From NCBI GenBank assembly GCA_026686845.1, contig JAIVEN010000013.1:17876001-17940000 (forward strand): a stretch of DNA of 64,000 nucleotides, given 5' to 3'. Below are positions 55,437 to 64,000 of this stretch, in pieces. Both the position numbers and the translations under genes were made by a program. Source of the DNA: Adenanthera pavonina (lineage: Eukaryota; Streptophyta; Magnoliopsida; Fabales; Fabaceae). How positions within the stretch are numbered: position 1 is the first letter of the stretch; the number at the start of each line of letters is the position of its first letter. The notes under the pieces are model-generated. The model searched no databases. It had not been told where the DNA came from and saw nothing but the letters and a program-made list of their open reading frames with translations.

Positions 55437-56416
55437 TGATAGAAAACCTGTGTAGAACTTGTCTCACGAATCTTCAATCGAATTGGGAAATGTAAGGATT
55501 GTGCTAGGATCAAAGAGAAGCAAATAAAACACCAAGAACATGTTAAACAAATAGAAAAGATAAACAAAGAAAAATGCACGATTAGGATGAATAAAAGTTA
55601 TTGGTCAAGAAGCAAGACCCCAAGAAAACTTGTTTCTTGAAACCTTAGCTATAGACACCACAAAAAGAAGACCACTCTCTTTGATATGCCAAAGAGTCTC
55701 TCAAGCTCACCAAGAGAACAAGAAAACTCACAAAGTTTTAGTGACAATGCACTATTCATTCATCTCTGATTTGCAAGTACAAAAGTGATGTTTTTAAAGA
55801 AAAAGGAAGCAAAAACCCTAGGCCTAATTTGCTAAAAATAGTTTAGATCCTAAATCTCTTAGAATGGCACCACTTTACACAAAAATAAGACTTGATACAT
55901 GCTGAATAAATGGTGCCCAAAAATAGGAAACAAAATCAAATATGAAAAGATCCTCACAAATAAATTCAAAATAGGAAACTAATTGTCAAAACCTTATTTC
56001 TGAATTAAGTAATTAAAAAAAACGAAAATTGCTAATTTATTTAATTAAAGAACACTACTTAAAAGGTCACAAGCTTGGCACATGCTCCTTTAAGTGAGTT
56101 CTTCTATTTATGCCTTGTTTGTTGGGCTTGGATCAGTTTCTAGCATACTAGCCATGAAGAGCATCTCTTGAAGCCTTTTGGGCTGAAAATTGAGCTAAGT
56201 AAATGGGCTCTTATTCAATTACTTCTTGAATTAATCCATTGAGAGTTTGCTTCAATGCCTTAGTCCTTGGCTCTTGTCATAGGCCCACCCATTCCTTGCA
56301 AGGGATCTTTCTTGTTCCTTACTTGGGTTGCTTGTTCAGTCACATGATCATGCCTTCCATGTCCACCAAGCTCTTGAAACTCCTCCCCTTTGATAAGCCT
56401 AGCTCGTGCTCCATCA
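55437..56416 (-). repeat. 3' LTR, B type
   Basis: 980 bp; plus-strand ends TGATAGAAAACCTG and GTGCTCCATCA. About 30 bp longer than 30390-31335 through small insertions. Confidence 0.85.
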
Positions 56417-56934
56417 TTTCCTCCCTCTTCGAAAGGATTCATCCTCGAATCTCCGTAATCTACATGAAAAGAAAGGGAACGATTACAAGAATTAAATAGA
56501 TCATAAGGAGTATACTTACCTTTCAAGCTTGATTTATACATCTTTGCTTTAATCCATCCATAAACTTGAAGGAAATCACTCTTCCTTGGCTTCAAATTTG
56601 TTTTAAATGTTCCTCTAAGTAACCAATCTGCAGGATCAAAAATCTTCCAAGCATTATTTCGAATATGGGACTTATTTTCAAGCATTGGTGGATAAGAATT
56701 TGAACTTTTCTTCACACCAAATACACCAATAACCTGTAGTAAATAGCTCGACACAAGAAGACTTACATGAAACCAAAGGGTTAAGGAAAACATGAAGAAT
56801 GGAATTAGGACACAATATGACACAAAAGGGACTAAGGTGGTACAATAATCATATGGGGAGAAATCTGGGTAGATTTGGATGTAATTTACTAAATTTAAAA
56901 TCTGGACAGATTTGACACATGTAGATGATGCACA
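56260..56934 (-). pseudogene. 3' ORF of the B-type element, ending in the LTR
   Basis: Conserved minus-strand peptide: SSYLLQVIGVFGVKKSSNSYPPML, KIFDPADWLLRG, TNLKPRKSDFLQVYGWIKAKMYKSSLK, then YGDSRMNPFEEGGND and the LTR tail GGPMTRAKD, cut by a stop at 56260. The candidate mini-intron is 56519-56460. Close to 47495-48226. The DPADW motif may recall the integrase C-terminal DPGDW. No enzyme domain; function unknown. Confidence 0.55.
56460..56519 (-). other. Candidate 60-nt mini-intron
   Basis: Minus strand AAAG|GTAAGTATACTCC...TTTTCATGTAG|AT. Confidence 0.42.
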
Positions 56935-56935
56935 T

Positions 56936-57824
56936 TGATAGAGTACAATCGAGGCTAAGAGGAACAATGGACCATGGACAAATTCAAGGCCCACTTCAAG
57001 GCATTGGAGGACCAATGACTAGAGCTATAACAAAAGCCATGAATAAGGTGATCCAAAACATATTTAACATGGAATCATTGTATTTCAATGATTTTGAGGC
57101 CCAAAACAAAGAAAGAGACAAGCTGAAAATGTGGAGTCAAATTATAGTTAAAGAGCCCAACTTGGAGAAAGCCCAATAAGGAGGATTCACTTAAAATCCA
57201 TGTGCTTCTCATGTGCTCACTAAAAGTGACGTTTTTAAAGGTTGTTTTAGCTACTTTGTTTCCTTTTTTAATAAAGAACATACAATCATAAATCTGATTT
57301 GTTTTCCTTTATGCATTAAAGAGGAGCCAACTTTCAAATTCAAAATTAGAATTAAATGCTCCATTTTGCTTAGGGTTTCCTTTTTGTATTAATGAGCATT
57401 AATAAGGTTAGGTTGGCGGGCTGAACTAGAGTTAGTTTGTGGCTTAATCTTTGCCTATAAATAGGCACCTCTTTTACTCTTGCAAATGACAATATGAATG
57501 AATGAATTTCTTTTCAGCAACTTTGTTGTTGTTCAGTGAGTTCTTTCTTGCTTATCCTTGAGTGCCAGAAAGAATGAAGACTTATCAAGGAGTAGTGATC
57601 CTTGTGGCATCCTAGAGTTAGGATTCAAGAGACGGGTTCTCTTGGAGTCTACTTCCTTCGACCAACATTTTGTTCAGTCTTCTTATTTCATCGTGTCTAT
57701 TTTCTTTAGTTTTTGTTCATTGTTGTTCTTCATTGTTCTTGTGTTCAATTTATCTTTCCTTGAGTTGCATGATCCTTATATCAAACAAGGCTCTTTTGAC
57801 AGGTTCTTAACGTGTCTCCTATCA
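56936..57824 (+). repeat. LTR1 of the tandem array
   Basis: 889 bp, TGATAGAGTACAATCG to GTCTCCTATCA. TATAAATA at 57456-57463, hairpin 57626-57644 (CAAGAGA-CGGGT-TCTCTTG). The only LTR of the array with its complete start. Confidence 0.88.
57626..57644 (+). promoter_or_regulatory. Conserved LTR hairpin in LTR1
   Basis: Perfect 7-bp stem. LTR2 and LTR3 keep the stem but have loop AGGGT. Confidence 0.55.
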
Positions 57825-57826
57825 TT

Positions 57827-57838
57827 TGGTATCTGAGC
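57827..57838 (+). other. Primer-binding site, unit 1
   Basis: TGGTATCTGAGC, one mismatch. Confidence 0.82.
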
Positions 57839-57856
57839 TTCGATTTGCAAATCAAG

Positions 57857-58857
57857 GTGTGTTTCTGTTATTAAATTCTATTTTTCTTCTTCTGTGCTGT
57901 CCAGAAAATATCCTACTGTTCATTCACACTATTCATCCATACTATTCGTTCATTTTCACTGTTCATTAGGTCAGGTTCATCACTGCTTATCCATACACTT
58001 ATCACTGTTCATTCATACTGTTCATCTTTTTCTTGGTGCCTAGATTTCTTGTTGTGATTTTGCCTAAAAAAGAATAGAGAAGGAAGAAAAAAAAAAGACA
58101 GAGAGAATTGATTGCAGCCTTGAAAAAAAAAATCGCAAATAAAATTAAAAAAAAGAGACAAAGATATGGGTGCTTAGGCATTTTCCAAAAATTAAGGAGA
58201 TATTATTTTCTTTCCTACTTTATGATCTTTCAATCAAAGTGGTAGTTTGAATTACAAATTTCCTTTTGTGATTGGGTATTAATATTATTTAATTGCTCTC
58301 TTTTCTGATCTCATTAAAGGAGAATCAACTTTTGAATACCCATTCATAATTTCTCATTTGTGGTAAGCTTCCATTCATGTCTTTTATTTTCTATTCAGAA
58401 TTTCCTTCATAATTTAATTTCCTTACTTGTTCCTTCCTTGTTTCAAATTTTAAAGTCATCTAAAACTTCCTTCCTTTGGTATACATGCCACATCTTTCCT
58501 CTTGTCTTAATTTCTAGTATTTCCTTTTCTCTTTTCCTGGCTGGAAAATTCAATTTCTTTTGCTGAAAATATAAAATACATCTTTGTTTGTTGGTCACCA
58601 TCATTTTAAACTCTTTTGAGAATTTGAATTTTTTGATCTTTGACTTTGAGATTGCCACTTAAAACATTGCTTCTTAATTTAAGTTCAAATTCAATTTTGC
58701 ACTCTCATAGGAAGCAAGAGTGGTAAAAGGCAAGAGTGTAATTATATCATTTCTGGAAAAAAGCCTTCAACACGAGTGAATTTGCATCATTGTTGAGTGA
58801 AACACGTGAGAGAGTGTGCAAGGTCATTTCTTTGTCTCCTATTCACTAACATTTTAG
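57857..58857 (+). other. Candidate leader intron, unit 1
   Basis: Donor CAAG|GTGTGT; acceptor CACTAACATTTTAG|G ten bases before the ATG. ACTGTTCA-like repeats 57905-58035, G-box 58803-58808. Confidence 0.45.
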
Positions 58858-58866
58858 GTTTTAAGC

Positions 58867-59820
58867 ATGCCTGGTGATAAACTTGATCTTAAAGTTTTAA
58901 TGAGAGCTTTTAATGATCAAATCCAAAAGTTGAATGTGAAATTGGATAGCATGCAAGTTTCTTCATGCAAAAAGGATTTTAAATTGAACATCCCAAAATT
59001 TTGTGGAGAGAATGATCCTGATATGTACTTGGAGTGGGAAGGAAGAATTGAACAATGGTTTGAAGACTGCCAGTACTCAGAGTATGAGAAAGTGAAATTA
59101 GCTACTCTTCACTTGGAAGGAAAAGCCAAAATCTGTTGGGAACCATTTGAAAGAAAGCACCTTCGTGAAGAGAAATAGTATGATACTTGGAATAGCATGA
59201 AGCTCATTTTGAAGCAAAAGTGTGCACCATACCACTACTTCTATGAGTATCTTCCAACTTGTAGAAATAAGCAAACTTCTAAGGTACAAATTTCAGTTCC
59301 AAGTTCTAGTGACTCTCATTTGGAGCAAAAGCATCAAATGTAGGAGATATCTTCCTCAACATCAACTACTCTTGAAGGTACTAATTCTCAAAATCCTTGT
59401 GTTGATGATGTTTCTAATGAATTAGAGTATGATATTCTTGAGAATCCCAAGGAGGAAAATGTTAATGATATTGTTGATGGGATTGGTCATGATCATTTAC
59501 CACCGTTAGTGGAGACAACTGCTCTAGATGTTACTAGTGAGGTGATAGAGAACTTTGTTGATAGTGGTGTGCATGTTTCTAGTGATACTCATATTGTTAT
59601 GCCATTAGAAACTAGTTCTCATGGATGTGATGAAGTTGAACATGTTGATATGGTGTTTGGGCATCCATGGTTATTTGATGATAGTTATTCTTTTGAAGTA
59701 AAGAAAGCCCATGAAATGCGTTGTATTCAATTCTATGAAAATCACAAGAAAATCTAAAGTGAGCTTGAAAGGAAAAATGAATGTGAGAAGAATATGAGTG
59801 GTAAAAACAAGAGTGAAAAA
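58867..59820 (+). pseudogene. Gag-like ORF, unit 1
   Basis: One frame from the ATG at 58867: DKLDLKVLMRAFNDQIQKLN, Gag core (MYLEWEGRIEQWFEDCQYSE, LEGKAKICWEPFERKHL), stop TAG at 59176, CDTW-like continuation (YDTWNSMKLILKQK), stop at 59341, acidic linker, FVDSGVHVSSDTHIVMPLE and MVFGHPWLFD (possible protease relic), stop at 59755, Lys-rich end. Because every stop recurs in unit 2, they predate the tandem duplication. Related to 6867-7775 but cut at 59820. Confidence 0.7.
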
Positions 59821-60698
59821 CAATCGAGGCTAAGAGGAACAATGGACCATGGACAAATTCAGGCCCACTTCAAGGCATTGGAGGACCAATGACTAGAGCT
59901 ATAACAAAAGCCATGAATAAGGTGATCCAAAACATATTTAACATAGAATCATTGTATTTCAATGATTTTGAGGCCCAAAACAAAGAAAGAGACAAGCTGA
60001 AAATGTGGAGTCAAATTATAGTTAAAGAGCCCAACTTGGAGAAAGCCCAATAAGGAGGATTCACTTAAAATCCATGTGCTTCTCATGTGCTCACTAAAAG
60101 TGACGTTTTTAAAGGTTGTTTTAGCTACTTTGTTTCCTTTTTGAATAAAGAACATACAATCATAAATCTGATTTGTTTTCCTTTATGCATTAAAGAGGAG
60201 CCAACTTTCAAATTCAAAATTAGAATTAAATGCTCCATTTTGCTTAGGGTTTCCTTTTTGTATTAATGAGCATTAATAAGGTTAGGTTGGTGGGCTGAAC
60301 TAGAGTTAGTTTGTGGGTTAATCTTTGCCTATAAATAGGCACCTCTTTTACTCTTGCAAATGACAATATGAATGAATGAATTTCTTTTCAGCAACTTTGT
60401 TGTTGTTCAGTGAGTTCTTTCTTGCTTATCCTTGAGTGCCAGAAAAAATGAGGACTTATCAAGGAGCGGGGATCCTTGTGGCTTCCCGGAGTTAGGATTC
60501 AAGAGAAGGGTTCTCTTGGAGTCTACTTCCTTCGACCAACATTTTGTTCAGTCTTCTTATTTCATCGTGTCTATTTTCTTTAGTTTTTGTTCATTGTTGT
60601 TCTTCATTGTTCTTGTGTTCAATTTATCTTTCCTTGAGTTGCATGATCCTTATATCAAACAAGGCTCTTTTGACAGGTTCTTAACGTGTCTCCTATCA
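59821..60698 (+). repeat. LTR2 of the tandem array, lacking its first bases
   Basis: Starts CAATCGAGGC, so about 10 bp of the LTR terminus are missing at the fusion with the internal region. TATAAATA 60330-60337. Apparently identical to LTR3. Confidence 0.9.
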
Positions 60699-60700
60699 TT

Positions 60701-60712
60701 TGGTATCTGAGC
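60701..60712 (+). other. Primer-binding site, unit 2
   Basis: TGGTATCTGAGC. Confidence 0.82.
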
Positions 60713-60730
60713 TTCGATTTGCAAATCAAG

Positions 60731-61731
60731 GTGTGTTTCTGTTATTAAATTCTATTTTTCTTCTTCTGTGCTGTCCAGAAAATATCCTACTGTTCATTCA
60801 CACTATTCATCCATACTATTCGTTCATTTTCACTGTTCATTAGGTCAGGTTCATCACTGCTTATCCATACACTTATCACTGTTCATTCATACTGTTCATC
60901 TTTTTCTTGGTGCCTAGATTTCTTGTTGTGATTTTGCCTAAAAAAGAATAGAGAAGGAAGAAAAAAAAAAGACAGAGAGAATTGATTGCAGCCTTGAAAA
61001 AAAAAATCGCAAATAAAATTAAAAAAAAGAGACAAAGATATGGGTGCTTAGGCATTTTCCAAAAATTAAGGAGATATTATTTTCTTTCCTACTTTATGAT
61101 CTTTCAATCAAAGTGGTAGTTTGAATTACAAATTTCCTTTTGTGATTGGGTATTAATGTTATTTAATTGCTCTCTTTTCTGATCTCATTAAAGGAGAATC
61201 AACTTTTGAATACCCATTCATAATTTCTCATTTGTGGTAAGCTTCCATTCATGTCTTTTATTTTCTATTCAGAATTTCCTTCATAATTTAATTTCCTTAC
61301 TTGTTCCTTCCTTGTTTCAAATTTTAAAGTCATCTAAAACTTCCTTCCTTTGGTATACATGCCACATCTTTCCTCTTGTCTTAATTTCTAGTATTTCCTT
61401 TTCTCTTTTCCTGGCTGGAAAATTCAATTTCTTTTGCTGAAAATATAAAATACATCTTTGTTTGTTGGTCACCATCATTTTAAACTCTTTTGAGAATTTG
61501 AATTTTTTGATCTTTGACTTTGAGATTGCCACTTAAAACATTGCTTCTTAATTTAAGTTCAAATTCAATTTTGCACTCTCATAGGAAGCAAGAGTGGTAA
61601 AAGGCAAGAGTGTAATTATATCATTTCTGGAAAAAAGCCTTCAACACGAGTGAATTTGCATCATTGTTGAGTGAAACACGTGAGAGAGTGTGCAAGGTCA
61701 TTTCTTTGTCTCCTATTCACTAACATTTTAG
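60731..61731 (+). other. Candidate leader intron, unit 2
   Basis: Copy of 57857-58857, with one visible substitution near 61150 (TTAATG for TTAATA). Confidence 0.45.
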
Positions 61732-61740
61732 GTTTTAAGC

Positions 61741-62694
61741 ATGCCTGGTGATAAACTTGATCTTAAAGTTTTAATGAGAGCTTTTAATGATCAAATCCAA
61801 AAGTTGAATGTGAAATTGGATAGCATGCAAGTTTCTTCATGCAAAAAGGATTTTAAATTGAACATCCCAAAATTTTGTGGAGAGAATGATCCTGATATGT
61901 ACTTGGAGTGGGAAGGAAGAATTGAACAATGGTTTGAAGACTGCCAGTACTCAGAGTATGAGAAAGTGAAATTAGCTACTCTTCACTTGGAAGGAAAAGC
62001 CAAAATCTGTTGGGAACCATTTGAAAGAAAGCACCTTCGTGAAGAGAAATAGTATGATACTTGGAATAGCATGAAGCTCATTTTGAAGCAAAAGTGTGCA
62101 CCATACCACTACTTCTATGAGTATCTTCCAACTTGTAGAAATAAGCAAACTTCTAAGGTACAAATTTCAGTTCCAAGTTCTAGTGACTCTCATTTGGAGC
62201 AAAAGCATCAAATGTAGGAGATATCTTCCTCAACATCAACTACTCTTGAAGGTACTAATTCTCAAAATCCTTGTGTTGATGATGTTTCTAATGAATTAGA
62301 GTATGATATTCTTGAGAATCCCAAGGAGGAAAATGTTAATGATATTGTTGATGGGATTGGTCATGATCATTTACCACCGTTAGTGGAGACAACTGCTCTA
62401 GATGTTACTAGTGAGGTGATAGAGAACTTTGTTGATAGTGGTGTGCATGTTTCTAGTGATACTCATATTGTTATGCCATTAGAAACTAGTTCTCATGGAT
62501 GTGATGAAGTTGAACATGTTGATATGGTGTTTGGGCATCCATGGTTATTTGATGATAGTTATTCTTTTGAAGTAAAGAAAGCCCATGAAATGCGTTGTAT
62601 TCAATTCTATGAAAATCACAAGAAAATCTAAAGTGAGCTTGAAAGGAAAAATGAATGTGAGAAGAATATGAGTGGTAAAAACAAGAGTGAAAAA
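61741..62694 (+). pseudogene. Gag-like ORF, unit 2
   Basis: Same reading frame, stops (62050, 62215, 62629) and motifs as unit 1, with no difference seen. It ends at the fusion with LTR3. The identical peptide copies mean any selection or expression signal cannot be assigned to one unit. Confidence 0.7.
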
Positions 62695-63572
62695 CAATCG
62701 AGGCTAAGAGGAACAATGGACCATGGACAAATTCAGGCCCACTTCAAGGCATTGGAGGACCAATGACTAGAGCTATAACAAAAGCCATGAATAAGGTGAT
62801 CCAAAACATATTTAACATAGAATCATTGTATTTCAATGATTTTGAGGCCCAAAACAAAGAAAGAGACAAGCTGAAAATGTGGAGTCAAATTATAGTTAAA
62901 GAGCCCAACTTGGAGAAAGCCCAATAAGGAGGATTCACTTAAAATCCATGTGCTTCTCATGTGCTCACTAAAAGTGACGTTTTTAAAGGTTGTTTTAGCT
63001 ACTTTGTTTCCTTTTTGAATAAAGAACATACAATCATAAATCTGATTTGTTTTCCTTTATGCATTAAAGAGGAGCCAACTTTCAAATTCAAAATTAGAAT
63101 TAAATGCTCCATTTTGCTTAGGGTTTCCTTTTTGTATTAATGAGCATTAATAAGGTTAGGTTGGTGGGCTGAACTAGAGTTAGTTTGTGGGTTAATCTTT
63201 GCCTATAAATAGGCACCTCTTTTACTCTTGCAAATGACAATATGAATGAATGAATTTCTTTTCAGCAACTTTGTTGTTGTTCAGTGAGTTCTTTCTTGCT
63301 TATCCTTGAGTGCCAGAAAAAATGAGGACTTATCAAGGAGCGGGGATCCTTGTGGCTTCCCGGAGTTAGGATTCAAGAGAAGGGTTCTCTTGGAGTCTAC
63401 TTCCTTCGACCAACATTTTGTTCAGTCTTCTTATTTCATCGTGTCTATTTTCTTTAGTTTTTGTTCATTGTTGTTCTTCATTGTTCTTGTGTTCAATTTA
63501 TCTTTCCTTGAGTTGCATGATCCTTATATCAAACAAGGCTCTTTTGACAGGTTCTTAACGTGTCTCCTATCA
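62695..63572 (+). repeat. LTR3 of the tandem array
   Basis: Exact 2,874-bp offset from LTR2; TATAAATA 63204-63211. Confidence 0.9.
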
Positions 63573-63574
63573 TT

Positions 63575-63586
63575 TGGTATCTGAGC
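63575..63586 (+). other. Primer-binding site, unit 3
   Basis: TGGTATCTGAGC; the leader follows to the window edge with ACTGTTCA-like repeats at 63653-63783. Confidence 0.82.
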
Positions 63587-64000
63587 TTCGATTTGCAAAT
63601 CAAGGTGTGTTTCTGTTATTAAATTCTATTTTTCTTCTTCTGTGCTGTCCAGAAAATATCCTACTGTTCATTCACACTATTCATCCATACTATTCGTTCA
63701 TTTTCACTGTTCATTAGGTCAGGTTCATCACTGCTTATCCATACACTTATCACTGTTCATTCATACTGTTCATCTTTTTCTTGGTGCCTAGATTTCTTGT
63801 TGTGATTTTGCCTAAAAAAGAATAGAGAAGGAAGAAAAAAAAAAGACAGAGAGAATTGATTGCAGCCTTGAAAAAAAAAATCGCAAATAAAATTAAAAAA
63901 AAGAGACAAAGATATGGGTGCTTAGGCATTTTCCAAAAATTAAGGAGATATTATTTTCTTTCCTACTTTATGATCTTTCAATCAAAGTGGTAGTTTGAAT

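Larger units (their letters stand above)
55437..56935 (-). mobile_element. Reverse non-autonomous B-type element, 3' end only
   Basis: 3' LTR 55437-56416, polypurine tract, 3' ORF and T-rich spacer up to 56935, where the tandem array begins. It cut the Del/Tekay-like element right after its polypurine tract. Confidence 0.78.
56936..64000 (+). mobile_element. Tandem array of a gag-only non-autonomous element, period 2,874 bp
   Basis: LTR1 56936-57824, internal 57825-59820, LTR2 59821-60698, internal 60699-62694, LTR3 62695-63572, internal 63573 to the window end. Units 2 and 3 appear identical over the visible overlap; unit 1 differs at scattered sites, mainly in its LTR. Each internal region ends inside the Lys-rich linker and joins the next LTR without spacer, 3' ORF or polypurine tract. 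Confidence 0.93.

Noticed and set aside
57905..58035. CRISPR-like or satellite array from ACTGTTCA repeats
   Set aside because: Repeats are 8-10 nt, irregularly spaced, in a plant retrotransposon leader.

Overview
The window is nuclear plant DNA made almost entirely of nested LTR retrotransposons. I see no host gene, tRNA, rRNA or CRISPR array. The evidence for a plant is AT-rich sequence, primer-binding sites matching initiator-Met tRNA (TGGTATCAGAGC and variants), Ty3/Gypsy polyproteins with a CRM/chromovirus-like polymerase, and Ty1/Copia fragments with plant-type gag and protease. An angiosperm is likely and a eudicot probable. I cannot name a species. Density and nesting suggest pericentromeric or other heterochromatic DNA.

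Layout. 1-2738: 5' end of a reverse Gypsy element inserted in an older forward LTR, then LTR scraps. 2739-4890: Copia gag/protease/integrase fragment split by a solo LTR. 4891-9309: forward non-autonomous Gypsy element. 9310-10885: reverse B-type LTR split by a solo LTR. 10886-11947: Copia RT/RNase H fragment. 11948-17039: forward Gypsy element 'E' with pol deleted after RT. 17040-18003: unrecognised AT-rich DNA, perhaps the end of the Copia element. 18004-22196: reverse non-autonomous element. 22197-29658: forward Gypsy element 'A', decayed but with nearly all gag-pol, in an internal-LTR-internal-LTR arrangement. 29659-31687: Copia gag start with a solo LTR, then old LTR-like DNA. 31688-54594: a second forward non-autonomous element, opened by a solo LTR, by a complete reverse Gypsy element 'D' (35385-43722, matching target duplications) and, in its 3' LTR, by a composite C-type element (44696-53746) that holds a large LTR palindrome and a reverse non-autonomous element. 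54595-56935: Del/Tekay-like LTR and a reverse B-type element. 56936-64000: tandem array, period 2,874 bp, of LTR plus gag-like internal region, running off the window.

How the parts relate. LTR types A, B, C, D, E and F are my local labels. Elements A, D and E encode Gag, protease and RT; A and D also keep RNase H and integrase. All are disabled by stops and frameshifts. The non-autonomous elements keep LTRs, PBS, long leader, a Gag-like ORF with a possible vestigial protease, and a 3' coding end, but lack RT, RNase H and integrase, so they would have depended on autonomous relatives. Several features recur across types: a candidate leader intron ending about 10 nt before the gag ATG, a G-box 62-72 nt before that ATG, ACTGTTCA-like repeats after the PBS, a coding frame running through the polypurine tract into the 3' LTR, a TGACGT motif in the LTR, and a small LTR hairpin whose stem appears to covary between types. 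The hairpin, the candidate introns, the non-autonomous gene organisation, the palindrome and the tandem array are the points most worth following up. All identities and alignments were judged by eye.
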